Made by a program: the position numbers and the translations under genes. Below, piece after piece: positions 22,176-34,170 of a stretch of 64,000 nt of DNA. Within the stretch, counting starts at the first letter, position 1, and each line of letters begins with the position of its first letter. Below the pieces are notes generated by a model, which was given only the letters and a program-made list of their open reading frames with translations, was not told where the DNA came from and made no database searches. Source of the DNA: Dama dama. Taxonomy: Eukaryota; Chordata; Mammalia; Artiodactyla; Cervidae. Where the stretch lies: contig NC_083698.1 of NCBI RefSeq assembly GCF_033118175.1, forward strand, positions 71,083,001 to 71,147,000, read 5' to 3'.

Positions 22176-22619
22176 TAGGAAGTACAGTATTAAGGAATAT
22201 TATCAATCGTCAATATATTCTCAGGAGATTGTAATTTCTAAATTTTTCTTGACTTTCAAAAATACTTAAAATTAGACATTTTCTTGTAATGTATTTTATT
22301 GTAAAATACACATATTTAAAAAAAATAAAATTTAAACAGTGCAAAAGCATATATAGTAAAAAAAAAAAAAAAAAGTTCCAATCTTTTTGCATCAGGCTTT
22401 CCAGTTCTTAGAGAAAACCACATGTTCCTACAGGATATTTTTATGCATGTATCTTTTTGCCTAAATGAGTTCATTATATAAACTTTTCCAAAGTTTTTTT
22501 GTTTGTTTTTATAGAATAATAGCAAGTTAAAGAGCTTCTGAAAAGTATTCTTCAGTGCTACTCTTAAACTGTTAGAAATTGTTTTGGAATTTAACGCTAA
22601 GTGAAGCCTTGAAAAGTAA

Positions 22620-22825
22620 AAGTGTTAGTTGCGCAGTTTTGTCCAGCTCTTCATGACTCCATGGACTATAGCCCACCAGACTCTTCTGTCCATGGGGTTT
22701 TCCAGGCAAAAATACTGGAGTGGGTTGCCATGCCCTCCTCCAGGAGATCTTCCTGACCCATGGATTGAACCTGGGTCTCCTGCGTTGCAGGCAGATTCTT
22801 TACCGTCTCAGCCCCCAGGGAAACC
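22620..22825 (-). mobile_element. Bov-tA SINE, antisense
   Basis: Antisense Bov-tA body (tactggagtgggttgccatg) ending ctcagcccccagggaaacc. It abuts a second antisense Bov-B-derived piece. Confidence 0.9.
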
Positions 22826-22832
22826 TTCAGTT

Positions 22833-23042
22833 TAGTTCAGTTCAGTTGCTCGGTCATATCCGACTCTTTGCGACCCCATGGACTGCAGCATGCCAGGCCT
22901 CCCTGTCCATCACCAACTCCTAGAGCTTACTCAAACTCATGTCCGTTGAGTCGGTGATGCCATCCAACCATCTCATCCTCTGTCATCCCCTTCTCCTCCC
23001 TCCTTCAATCTTTTCCAGCATCAGGGTCTTTTCAAATGAGAA
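22833..23042 (-). mobile_element. Bov-B 3' fragment, antisense
   Basis: Starts with the reversed tail agttcagttcagttgctcgg and runs through the RT C-terminal region (cagcatcagggtcttttcaa), then stops. Confidence 0.9.
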
Positions 23043-23224
23043 AATGGGAACCCTTAACAAGTATTAAATAAAAATGTCCATATCATTCTACTTAAATTTC
23101 TTCTGATATGACAATGTGAGTGTCTTCTTACAAGTGTTATTTCACTTTTATTTGTTCTGTTTTCTATTCTCCACTCCTACCTCCCATCCCAGTCCCCAGA
23201 TCACTGGCTTTTCTTGTATTTGTT

Positions 23225-23395
23225 TTCATGCATGGTATTTATTGAGTTTCTCCTTTGTGTCAGGCACTGTGCAGGGCACTGCATGTACAGTGTTGAGGAG
23301 AATAGATAGGACCGGCTGCCTTCAAGGATCTCACATTGAACAGCAGAAGCTGCTGGAGATTAGAGCATTTTACAGAAAAGTAAAAGAGTGAGGAA
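23225..23395 (+). repeat. Old mammalian interspersed repeat fragment
   Basis: Contains ttattgagtttctcctttgt and gtcaggcactgtgcagggca, the wording of ancient MIR/L2-type repeats. The exact family was not assigned. Confidence 0.4.
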
Positions 23396-24560
23396 AGCAT
23401 TGGGAATTTGAACATCTCTACTGATCGTAGTGTCCAGGTTTCATACTGGGTATGTTTTACATTTATGACTTGAGTCTCATTTTTCTCTCTTTCTATTATT
23501 TCTACTTTTTCTACTTCTGTTATTTCCTAAGTATAAACAAGTAGCAGTGTGTGAGGACAGTTTCATCCGGTGAATTTCTGACACCATAATCTTGCTTTTT
23601 GCTGTAACAAAGGGTAGCAGATGTGTGTTGAGGACTAAGAGGAATTGTAGCTTATTATGTCTTTATTACCTAGGTTACTACTCTACGACTGAAACATTTT
23701 ATGTAAATCACTAAAATGTTCCATTATTTTTATTTTCCTACCAAAAGTGTACCCTCTATCCCTTTTTTTGATGGTTGATTTTTACTCTAAAGAAGAAAAT
23801 CTGAATTCCTTTTTCATTTTATAAAAAATAAGTTTAAACATTTATTTTGAAATAAATACTTTAACTGCCATTTATTTTGTCCTTAAGCAAGACTTTTTCA
23901 TTTTCATCTTTCAAAATAAATACTTTTTGGATCCTTAATTGCTATAGTACTGAACGGCCAGGGTATCAATACACTATGTATAACAAATTTTTACCAAGTC
24001 CCAGTAGTTCATGCAGAGCTTACTACACCAGATAGATTTACCATCATGATTCACAAATGTAAATCACCAGACACTGTCAAGTATTAAGTATACTATACTG
24101 TGAGGTTGGAAAGATTTTTACTATGGGAAGAAAAAAATTCAGAAACTTACTATGTTGTTCTTTTTATAATATATATCCATAATATTCTTATCATAGCAAA
24201 ATGACCTTTATGTTAAATTACTATTTTCTTTTAAGTAATAAACATTTATTATTCAGGGGGAAAAAATCTGCTTTCATAATGGGAAAAATTAGGTCAGGGG
24301 TATTTTATTTCAGGTTTTATCCAGTTTTCTTATAAAGTTATGTTTTCTTTTAGCTCAGTGTTCATTTGCTTTGTGAGGACAGAAGTCAGAGATTCTTTGG
24401 AGAAAGTTAATGAAAGCTACAGATTTGTTTTTCTTGCTAAAAATATACACAGACACATGGAATATTTCCCAGTTTCTTGAGGTTTACAAAGTTCTGATAA
24501 GATTTCAGTTAATAAAGGTAAGTTCCATCTAGAAATTTGTAATACAATTTGTAATGTACC

Positions 24561-24772
24561 TTTGGGGCTTCCGTGACAGCTCGCTGGTAAAGAATCCTCT
24601 TGCAGTGCAGGAGACGCGGGTTGGATCCCTGGGTCAGGAAGATCCTCTAAGGAGAAAATGGCAACCCACTCCACTAATCCCAGAAAATCCTGTGGGCAGA
24701 GGAGCCTGGCGGGATACAGGCCATAGGGTCATAAAAGAGTTGAATGCGACTGAGTGACTAAGCGACAACAAT
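24561..24772 (+). mobile_element. Bov-tA SINE, sense, diverged
   Basis: Starts ggggcttccgtgacagctcg, has ggttggatccctgggtcagg, and ends gactgagtgactaagcgaca. Confidence 0.9.
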
Positions 24773-26289
24773 ATACCATTTAGGTACATTAAAAATAATG
24801 TTTCAAAGCAACAGCATATAAGTATACTTACAAGCTATAGCTTAAAAAACAATGAAAATGATCAGTAATATAAACAGTAAAAGTTATACAAAAGACACTT
24901 ACATTTTTAAAATATGGCAGCATCTTTTTTGAAGACCAAATTGTTAGGTTGGATAGTAGGTACATGAGTGTTTTGTTTTGGCTTTGTAACTTTTGATGAG
25001 TCTAAAGTATTTTATAATTAAACATAGCTTGCCTTGCAAAAGTTTATAACTTGGGAATTAAGATACAAACATTGTTGATAAATGTTTGCAGACAACATGG
25101 TACAGTCTTTACTGCAGAGTTTAATAATGAAAAATATCCATTTTTTTCCTTGAAGAGCTATTTCAGAGAAGCATTTGATTTGTTTTCTGTTTTGTGACTG
25201 GAAGTGGCAAAAGAGGGAACATATCAGAGGAATCTCTAGTTTTGAATGTGTGTCACAAGCCATCTGAAGGAAAAGCCAAATCAAATAAGTGACAGGAATG
25301 AGAAAAGGAGAAAAAAGAGAAAAATATGTAGTTGGAAAGTTGGAGTATTTTCTTGTAGAGTAAAAGTTGGGCTCAGTGCCTCAGCTGGATGAAAAGCCAG
25401 TGGCAATTTCAACTACCTTTTTGGACCATAACTAACCACTAATTTTAGGCACTTCTAATTTTAAAAGTTTTGTTTCTTGTTATATGATAGTAGCTTAATT
25501 AATAATTGTTGGGTACTTTGAAGACTTCAGAGGAAATAATGTCCTTTGTGTGTATTATTAATGTGTTCATAATAGAAATCAAATCCTTTGGGGTACCCAG
25601 ATATCAAGCTATGTGAAGTATAGCTATTATCTGAAACATGTCCTTTCCTTTGAAATACTTGGAATTTGAAGAACAGGGTATGCAATTTATAAATAATTCT
25701 GGAGCAATATATGGCAAGGCAGTTTTTTCCTATTTATTTTGTAAACTGAGTACATTGAAAGTTGAAAGCAAAGGACAAGAGCTTCCTTTGTTCATGACAC
25801 ATATTTCAATATATTTTTCTGAAATTGTATCTTCTGACCAGTGCCTTCATTTTCTTGTTATCAAATATTGGTATTATTTCTATATAAAAGGCTTTAGGAA
25901 GGCTATGGTATAATTTTCTTAAGAAAAAGGATACTATTATAAAGCTAAAACATACTTTGAGTTTTATTTGTATATGGTTTGCTACATTTGGGGAGACTGA
26001 AAATATTTTGTCAGGAGCAGACATTGAGTAAAAGGTTAGGGCTGTGGATGGATTTGAAACACAATTATATGACAGAGTAAATAAAACCCCCTGAATACAT
26101 AAAAGTCCCTGGTCTACCAAGTTCTAATGGGGGGAAATAAGAGTACTGTGTAATAATGGAGCCTCAGTTTTAAAAATAAATCTTTCTGTGAACTGGTACT
26201 ACTGTCAGGGTCAAGAGAAATTGTAAGAACACTATTGAGCACATATCACCTTTCCTATAAAAACATGACCCAGAAAACTCACATGCTTT

Positions 26290-26945
26290 GTTGTTGTTCA
26301 TTCGCTCAGTTGTGTCTGACTGTGACCCCATGGACTGCAGCCAGACTTTCCTGTCCTTACTTCCTTACCTTCCCTACCTCCCGGAATTTGCTCAAACTCG
26401 TGTCCATTGAGTCAGTGATGCCATCCAGCCATCTCATTCTCTGTCGCTCCCTTCTCCACTTGCCTTCGGTCTTTCCCAGCATCAGGGTCTTTTCCAGTGA
26501 GTTGGCTCTTCACATCAGGTGGCCAAAGTTTTGGAACTTCAGCATCAGTCCTTCCAATGAATATTCAGGATTGATTTCCTTTAGTATTGACTGGTTTGAT
26601 CTCCTTACTGTCCAAGGGACTCTCAAGAGTCTTCTTTAGCACCACAGTTAGAAAGCATCAGTTCTTTGGTGCTCAGCCTTTATTGTGTTCCAACTCTCAT
26701 ATCCACACGTGACTACTGGAAAATCCATAGCTTTGACTATATGGACCTTTGTCAGCAAAGTAATGTCTCTGCTTTTTAATACGCTGTCTAGGTTTGTCAT
26801 GGCTTTTCTTCCAAGGAGCAAGTATCTTTTAATTTCGTGGCTGCAGTCACTGTCTGCAGTGAATTTGGAGCCCAAGAAAATAAAATCTGTCACCATTTCT
26901 ACTTTTTCCCCATCTATTTGCCATGAAGTGATGGGACCCATTAAT
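26290..26945 (-). mobile_element. Bov-B 3' fragment, antisense (~650 bp)
   Basis: The minus strand reads the Bov-B RT C-terminal part (ITSWQIDGEKVEMVTDFIFL, and LLLGRKAMTNLDSVLKSRDI). Starts with the reversed Bov-B tail and is truncated at 26945. Confidence 0.92.
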
Positions 26946-27002
26946 GTCATAATGCCAAATTTGTAACATATTCATCAAATGTTTAACATACAGGTTTCTC
27001 TT

Positions 27003-27447
27003 TAAAAACTGGGTTAAAAATATGCGTGGTGCAGAGTGAAGTAAGCCAGAAAGATAAAGACCAATACAGTATACTAACGCATATATATGGAATTTTAAAA
27101 GATGGTAACGCTATACGCAAAGCAGAAAAAGAGACACAGATGTACAGAACAGACTTTTAGACTCTGTGGGAGAAGGCGAGGGTGGGAATGTTCTGAGAGA
27201 ACAGCACTGAAACAAGTATACCATCAAGGGTGAAACAGATCACCAGCCCAGGTTGGATGCATGAGACAAGTGCTCAGGGCTGGTGCACTGGAAGACCCAG
27301 AGGGATGGGATGGAGAGAGAGGTGGGAGGGGGGATCGGGATGGGGAATACATGTAAATCCACGGCTGATTCATGTCAATGTATGGCAAAAACCACTACAA
27401 TATTGTAAAGTAATTAGCCTCCAACTAATAAATGGAAAAAAAAAATC
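27003..27447 (+). mobile_element. L1 3' end, sense
   Basis: Has gagtgaagtaagccagaaag, the G-rich tract near 27320, catgtcaatgtatggcaaaa, and cctccaactaataaatgg before an A-run. 5'-truncated ruminant L1. Confidence 0.9.
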
Positions 27448-27654
27448 CATGGTGAAAGACAGATTTAAAACACCTGAAAGCAATTCCGGGAAAAAGCCTT
27501 TAATTAATTATTGTACTTTAAGCCAACTGTGTTGTACAAATCCCCTACCCTCCTGACTTCCTCCCCTCTTCACTAGTAACTTTATTAACGAAGATCAGGA
27601 ACAAGTGTTGTCATCGTATGTGATAGTAGACTACACTTTCCTAACAGGTTTGTT

Positions 27655-27895
27655 TTTTTCAAGTGTTAATCACTGTCATGTCCAACTCTTTCTGACCCCA
27701 TGGACTATATGTAGCTTGCCAGCCTCCTCTGGACTGTATGTAGCTTGCTAGCTTCCTCTGTCCATGGACTTTTCCAGGCAAGCGTACTGGAGTGGGAAGC
27801 CAATCCCCTCTCCAGGGAATCGTCCCAATCCAGGGATCAAAGCTGGGTCTCCTTCATTGCAGACAGATTCTTTACCATCTGAGCCACCAGGGAAG
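27655..27895 (-). mobile_element. Bov-tA SINE, antisense, with a short internal duplication
   Basis: Antisense Bov-tA body. The box gtagcttgccagcctcctct is followed by a near-repeat gtagcttgctagcttcctct, an internal duplication of about 30 bp. Ends gagccaccagggaagc. Confidence 0.88.
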
Positions 27896-27959
27896 CAAGG
27901 CTTTATTGGGCCTTAATAAACAGGTACCCCTGTTCACTCCCCTAACAGTTTTTTAATAT

Positions 27960-28203
27960 AAAGTTTTATTTATTTTTGGCCGTGCTGGGTCTTCATTGCT
28001 ATGTGGGTTTTTCTCTAGTTGTGGCGAGTGGGGGCTACTCTCTAGTTGCAGTGCATGGGCTTCGCATTGCAGTGGCTTCTGTTGTTGTGGCACACAGGCT
28101 TAGTTGCTCCATGGCATGTGAAGTCTTCCCCGATTAGGGATTGAACCCATGTCTTCTGCATTGACAGGTGGATTCTTTACCACTGAGCCACCAGGAAAGT
28201 CCT
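27960..28203 (-). mobile_element. CHR-type tRNA SINE, antisense
   Basis: Starts tttatttatttttggccgtg, then tctctagttgtggcgagtgg, and ends gagccaccaggaaagtcc. A longer CHR form, also seen at 62.2 kb. Confidence 0.85.
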
Positions 28204-28269
28204 CCGCTAACCGTTTTTAAATATGACATCTCACTGTGTGATTTATCCAAAACCTTCTTCCCTTATTTC

Positions 28270-28730
28270 TTGTATTACTTTGCTAAAGTTACCATAACAA
28301 AGCGTCACAAACTGGGGACTTAAAAAACAGAAATTTATAGTCTCACAGTTCTAGAAGCTAGAAGTTGGAGATCAAGGTACCAACAGGATTGATGCCTTCA
28401 GAAAGCTGTGAGCGAGGACAGGTTCCATGCCACTCACCTAGCTTGTAGTGGTTAGCTGGCAGCCTTTGGCACTCCTTGGCCTGTAGAAGCATCACCCCAA
28501 TTTCTGTCATCTTTGCATGGCACATTCTGTGTGTGAGGTTGCCTCCAGATTTTCCCTTTTCCTAACAAAAACAGCCATATGGATTAAGGCTAATACTAAT
28601 GAGCTCTTTTTAACTTGATTACTTGAGTAAAGACCTGACCTCCAAGTAACATTACATCCTAATGTATGCTGGGGGAGTTAGGACCTCAGCAGATGAATTT
28701 TTGAGGGACGTATTCAACCCATGTTTCCCT
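28270..28730 (+). repeat. Eutherian-wide interspersed repeat, family not assigned
   Basis: Contains taccataacaaagcgtcaca, aaacagaaatttatagtctc, acagttctagaagctagaag and ttaggacctcagcagatgaa in the order of a well-known old mammalian repeat. I could not name the family with certainty. Confidence 0.5.
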
Positions 28731-29155
28731 ACTTCTCTTTCTGCACTTTTCAATAAGTATAAATGTACTTTACAAGTATACTTTACAAGTATAAATGTAC
28801 TTCCCAACTATATTTGCCAACTTCCCAATTATAGATAGTCATTTTTTGACAGTCCCCTCTGAAAACTAGTATATGGTTTTTTTCATTAATCTAAATTTGC
28901 TGAATTGTAGTCATGGATTTGGAAAAATACTATGGTGAGATATGACTGATGCATGGAAACATGCATGTCATGGAAACATGACTGATGCATGGAACAATAT
29001 GTGCTAATTATAACTAGTTTACAATTGGAGGTTGAACTATGCTGTTTAGGGAGGATACAAATATTCAAAGAAGGGGCGAGTTAGGTAGATTTGAGTGGGC
29101 CAAGAGACAGTACGAGGACATTGCAAGTTCAGGAATAACTTCATTGAGCATTTAG

Positions 29156-29282
29156 AGTGAAGGAAATGGCAACCCACTCCAGTATCCTTGCCTGGAAAAG
29201 CCCCATGGACAGAGGAGCCTGGCCGGGCTACAGTCGATGGGATTGCAAAGAGTCGGACATGACTGAGCACTTTCATTTTCAA
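29156..29282 (+). mobile_element. Bov-tA SINE, 5'-truncated, sense
   Basis: The 3' half only, from gaaggaaatggcaacccact to tcggacatgactgagcactt. Confidence 0.88.
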
Positions 29283-31197
29283 GATCTTAGAGGCAGAAGT
29301 CCAAAAATTGGAGATTGTCTTGATTCTGGAGAACTGACGAATGACAATTACCTTTTGGGAAGATCTACCACTTAACTTCCTCTTGACTTTAGGCAAATTA
29401 TTTAACTTTTATGCATCTCACTTTCTTTGTTGCTGGAAGGGACCCCCTTCCTGCAACAAATGTACATTGCATTAGAATACTCAGTACATTCTTCTTTTCC
29501 ATTCTTCCCCAAGTCCTATTCCTTTGAGGCTGGAAACTACAAGTTTAAGATGGTAGCTGAGTGGGGTTTAAGGTTTGATTCCTCCCAAGGATCCATGCAT
29601 CTTGGAAGGAAATTTCTAAAAATTATGAAGTTACTGTACTGTCCTTCCTCCTGATTCCTACTCAGAAACACTGGCCATGAACCCAGAGCTCCAGGGAAGT
29701 CTTTTTTCCTAATTTCCAGACCTGTATAATCTGTTGGACCTTTGCCAACATGGTACCGGGAGGTTATTCTTACAAATATAACTCTTTAATATTTTTTACA
29801 CAGTGTTTCTTTTTGAATGAGAAAATAAAGAATCACTTTTCAAAAGCGACTTTATCCTCAAGATAAAGATGTTTGCCTAACTGGTAAATGACACGTTACT
29901 TAGGTACATATATTATTGTAACTAGGTGGAGCTTCCATTTTTAAGCTGAGTATATGATAAGTTTTTGTTAAAATCTGCCTTAACTGCCTAATTCTTCAAA
30001 AGAAAATGATTCTTTGGGGGAAAGGCAAAGTTAATGCTTGTGGTATCTGATCCAAGTTCGTGGTAGGGACTGTACTCTTTGATTAATAACACACTGATAT
30101 ATAGACTACTGCTTGAAAGCCATAAAGCCATGGTGATGACCTCTTAGTTAAAGAAAAATGTTGGAGTTTTATGTCTAAGCATTCAGTTTCTGAAGTCTGT
30201 GCTATTCGAATCACAAAATCTCTTCAATTCCTTTTTCATTTTATTTTTGATATGGGACTTAGCTGACTAATGTGTGGCCACCTTTAGATCTCAAATCTAA
30301 TGCTGTAAATATGTATAAATATACAAAACAATGTGTAAATACAAAGCCCAAATACATGGCTACAGTGACTGCTCTGGAACATTTTTGCTCATTTTCAAAG
30401 GTTGAGAACTTAACCTACAGGTTTTCAGGGCAATTAGAATTTCTATATGGGGGTGAGACTCTGCTTGTGAATTGTCATCTTTGGTTATTTTCAGAATACA
30501 TTTAGCATGTATGACCAGAGTGGCATGTTTCCAATAGAATATAAATTAAAAACTGGTTGACATTCACAAACAGTAATATTTTGTGAGTATATTTTGGACC
30601 CTTAAATATGAAATAACTGAAAATACAGCAGTATTGTTGCATGTGGTTATATGCTAACTATTTGAAACAGATAAGTATGGTATACATTAAAAAAAAAAAT
30701 ACTCAGTAGAACACAGGCTTCTAGAGAGCTCTAGTGACCTCATTCCTGCCTTCAAATTGTTTGGAAGCAATGTAGGGATGTAGTGTCTATATTTAATTAT
30801 CAATATTGAAATTATTGAATTATTAATTTCTTAAACCTATTTAAGGAAACTGCAAGAAAACACAATTCCTATTATCTTTCAGGAAAAGATCATTGCAGCT
30901 TAATTTTATATTTGTTGTGTCAGAATTCCCTATATTATTTGGGCCCTTACCTGTTTAGAATGTATAATCATGTATCTTAGGAAGTTTAAAATAAAAATCT
31001 TTGTTTCAGGGGGTTAATATTGCCAAAGAGCTTTAATTTTTTTCCTCTTGAACAAAACTCATACATCCATGCTTAGACAATTTTCCCTGCAACATCCAAC
31101 ACCATTGATGCTATTACTCCTAAAAAATCTTTCTAATGGCAAAAAAATTAAGTATGTTGAAGTATCAGTATATTATAAAATATTGTTTACAGAGTTT

Positions 31198-31425
31198 GTG
31201 AGTCTGCGTGCTAAGTTGCTTCAGTCGTGTCCCATTCTTTGCGACCCTATGGACTCTAGCCCACCAGTCTCCTCTCTCTGTGTGATTCTCCAGGCAAGAA
31301 CACTGGAGTGGGTTGCCATTTCCTCCTCCAGGAGATCTTCCCCACCCAGAGATCCAACCCATACCTCTCACACCTCCTGCATTGGCTGGAGGATTCTTTA
31401 CTACTAGCACCACCTGCGAAACCTA
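31198..31425 (-). mobile_element. Bov-tA SINE, antisense
   Basis: Starts with the reversed tail (gcttcagtcgtgtcccattc) and ends with the reversed head near agcaccacctgcgaaacc. Forms a head-to-head pair with the next SINE. Confidence 0.9.
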
Positions 31426-31466
31426 TTAGAAACTTAGTATTTAATCATAATTCATGACTTCCACGG

Positions 31467-31645
31467 GCTTCCCTGGTGGCTCAGTAGGTAGAGAATCCAC
31501 CTGCAATGCAGGCAGACCTGGGTTCGATCCCTGGGTTGGGAAGATCCCCTGGAGAAGGACATGGCAACCCGCTCCAGTATTCTTGTCTGGCAGGTCCATG
31601 GCATCACAGAGATGGACACTACTGAGCTACTAAGCACACGGCACA
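31467..31645 (+). mobile_element. Bov-tA SINE, sense
   Basis: Starts gggcttccctggtggctcag, has ggttcgatccctgggttggg, and lacks part of the 3' body (tggcaggtccatggcatcac). Confidence 0.9.
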
Positions 31646-32212
31646 TCCATAGCAACAATCTCATTTAATGATTTATCTGTTTTAAAATTAATCTATGAAG
31701 TAAAGAAAGCATGTTTTTTTAGTAAAAAATTTAAATGTGACATTAATCACATTTGGTTTGTGAAATACCTGTAACAATGTAGATTGGAGCCTACTTTCAT
31801 GTTATAGTCTTAAAATAGGCAGAACTGCTTGTGGTTTTTATATTTTGTGCTTTTTAAAATAATGTTATTATTTTTCATCTCTTGATTCTACATGTCAAGG
31901 TAAAAACAAGGTTGTAGGTTCCTATTTGCAAAGCTCATAAAAAATAAAACATTCTTAAGATGGACTATCTTGTCTCTGAAAAATCAGTTTGGAGACAATT
32001 ATTCTGTTTCTCATTTTGTTTTTCAAAATTCTACTACATCATTTGTATCAGTTATGCTAGGAGACTTTAACAGACTCTGGTGAAGTTCGTTTTGAATAAA
32101 ATTTACAGAATTACTATCAATGTTGTCAGCTACAAATTGGCACTTACCAAGAGCGTTGAACAATAAAGGCTTTGCCATCTGCCTCTGGAAATTGAACCCC
32201 ATGCTGCTATAG

Positions 32213-32609
32213 CTGTTGACCTTCAAGAACCCCTGAGGGAGTTCAGGGTGGAGGGAGGCACACTGTGCTCCAGGGAATCTTGTGGGACAGGTCTTTAGAT
32301 AGTTGGATGTTTTTAGGAAGATTTTATGATCTCAATCCTTGTAGCTCCTCATATCTAGAGAAGCACTAAATCCCTTCATGGTGATAGCAGATCCTCATGA
32401 CTAACAAGAAACCTTTTGTAAGATGAGTGCTTCATGGTATTGAACTCCCTCTTCACCGAAACCTTATATATTGACTTTCCCCCACTGCTGCTTTGGAGTA
32501 GTCTCTCAGAGCTATCTGAGATGCTGCCTCCTAGGCTGCAGTCCTCATTTTGCCCCAAATAAAACTTAACTCACAACTCTCAAGTTGTACATCTTTTTTT
32601 AGTTGACAG
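32213..32609 (+). mobile_element. ERV LTR-like element, sense
   Basis: Bounded by TG (tgttgacc) and CA (ttgaca). A poly(A) signal AATAAA at 32558-32563 is followed by a pyrimidine-rich U5-like stretch, an order typical of bovine retroviral LTRs. No coding remnant is seen next to it, so it is probably a solo LTR. No clear target duplication was found. Confidence 0.55.
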
Positions 32610-32792
32610 TGTTCTTTAAACAGCTTGTGTTTAACACAGTTTGTTAAAACAATTTTCAAAGCATAATCCAACATGGTGCTACAGTGCTGAGGTACCAGTG
32701 CGTACATCTGAGCCATGGGCGGTTCTAAAGCTCCCCTACCACAGAGCGGTGTGTATTTAAGTGATAACTTAACACTTCATAAATAAGAGACT

Positions 32793-33526
32793 TGTCAGGG
32801 GAGTGTAATCTCCTCGGTTCTGTCTCGACAGAACAAAAATTTGCAGTGACAGACGTTAAAGTGTGCCACAGCTCTCACACTATGTTATAGCTCTCAGCTC
32901 TCAGATATAGACCATGTTATAGCTCTCAAACAGATCAGTGTTACAGCTCAGTTTTATTTAGAAAATAAAAGGAAAATACATCCTCCAGGAGTGAGGGTAT
33001 GCCAACCCAAAAGACGCCAAGAGAGAGAGCAAGCAAGCACGTGTGCGTGGGAGAGACCCCAGGCCCTTTGGCTCCTCTTTTTATATGTTTTTTCGTTCCC
33101 CTGGGAAGTTCCCCATGTAAATTGGGCTAGCCAGGAGTGCTGTTTGTTCTACCCAAAGTCCTCAGCCCTTCCTTGGTTCTATTTTCGCGGGCTTTTCCCT
33201 TCCTTGTCTTTTGAAAGTGAAAGTGAAGTCGCTCAGTCGTGTCTGACTCTTTGTGACCCCGTGGACTGTAGCCTACCAGGCTCCTCTGTCCATGGGATTC
33301 TCCAGGCAAGAATACTGGAGTGGGTTGCCATTTCCTTTTCCAGGGGATCTTCCCGACCCAGGGATCGAACCCTGGTCTCCCACATTGCAGGCAGACGCTT
33401 TACCCTCTGAGCCACCGTTGTCTTTTAGCCACCGCCATTCTGGACTCCTTTTTCTTATTCGAACTACCTAACAAGACTGATTTTATTTCCTATATTCTAA
33501 AACAGAATTGGAAATTCCTTAACACA
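32793..33526 (-). mobile_element. ERV LTR, antisense, directly upstream of HUS1, with a nested SINE
   Basis: The minus strand begins tgtgttaaggaatttcc (33526) and ends actcccctgaca (32793). It has a TATA-like box atataaaaa (33078-33086) and AATAAA (32953-32958), the order expected of U3, R and U5. The U5 part contains short repeats of an agctataaca-type unit. A Bov-tA SINE (33213-33417) was inserted into U3. No gag, pol or env remnant adjoins it. It ends 27 bp from the first ETS site of the HUS1 promoter. Confidence 0.65.
33213..33417 (-). mobile_element. Bov-tA SINE nested in the LTR, antisense
   Basis: A well-preserved antisense Bov-tA ending ctctgagccaccg. An exact 9-bp duplication ttgtctttt flanks it at 33204-33212 and 33418-33426. 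Confidence 0.95.
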
Positions 33527-33552
33527 AAGCTCGACCTGTGAAAACTCAGAGG

Positions 33553-34170
33553 CACTTCCGGTACCTTCGGCTTAGAATCGCGTCACTTCCGGCAGAGTTG
33601 CGTCATCCCGAGTGCGCGACCGAAAAGCCCACCCACTCTATGCGGGCGCTTCTCAGGCCCAAGGGGGCTGAACCCAGTACCGCGCTGGAGTTTCCCCCGG
33701 GCTGAATAAGGCGGGACTCTCCCGAGTCCGCTGCGGGCGGGCTCCCCGCGCGTGTCACGTCCAGCCATGAAGTTTCGGGCCAAGATCGTGGATACCGCCT
33801 GTCTAAACCACTTCACGCGTGAGTAGGGGCCGCGTCACCCCTGGCGGCTGGGAGGACGGTAGAAAGCAGGGCGGGAGGCCTGCATGGAGCGGTGCGCACG
33901 GCCGGTCCCCGCGAACGGGCTGGCGCGCTGCACAGGCTGGCGAGCAGGAGCTTGACGCGGGCGCAGGTGCCGAGGGTTGTTTCTGAACTTTGATTACTTT
34001 CGCGTGGCTTTTCTTAACCCGCCCAGTGGCTTCACGGACAACTTTACCTGGCGCAGACCGCCCTTTACAGCCAGGCTCCCTGGTCCCCCCGCCCCAGCCG
34101 TGTCTCTCCTTGCCTCGACCCCTGCAGCACTCGGCGTCCCCAAGTGGACGTGGGAGGGAAGAAAGCGGCC
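33553..34170 (+). promoter_or_regulatory. HUS1: HUS1 CpG-rich promoter with two ETS sites
   Basis: CpG-dense sequence in an otherwise AT-rich region covers the first exon and the start of intron 1. CACTTCCGG occurs twice (33553-33561, 33584-33592), an ETS-family site typical of housekeeping and DNA-repair promoters. A CREB/ATF-like TGCGTCAT lies at 33599-33606. There is no TATA box near the start. The transcription start is inferred to lie between about 33600 and 33760. Confidence 0.75.
33767..33818 (+). CDS. HUS1: HUS1 exon 1, residues 1-18
   Basis: Reads MKFRAKIVDTACLNHFT. The start ATG lies in the CpG island in context cagccATGa. Donor GTGAGT at 33819. Confidence 0.96.

Larger units (their letters stand above)
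22176..32212. other. Intergenic region between GTPBP10 and HUS1, repeats only
   Basis: No exon-like reading or conserved gene could be recognised. About a third is identifiable ruminant SINE, Bov-B, L1 or CHR sequence (listed separately). The rest is AT-rich. This segment must contain the junction that separates the two genes' human chromosomal contexts. Confidence 0.6.

Noticed and set aside
28920..28995. Short near-tandem catggaaacatg units as a possible regulatory array
   Set aside because: Only about two imperfect copies; within what slippage produces.
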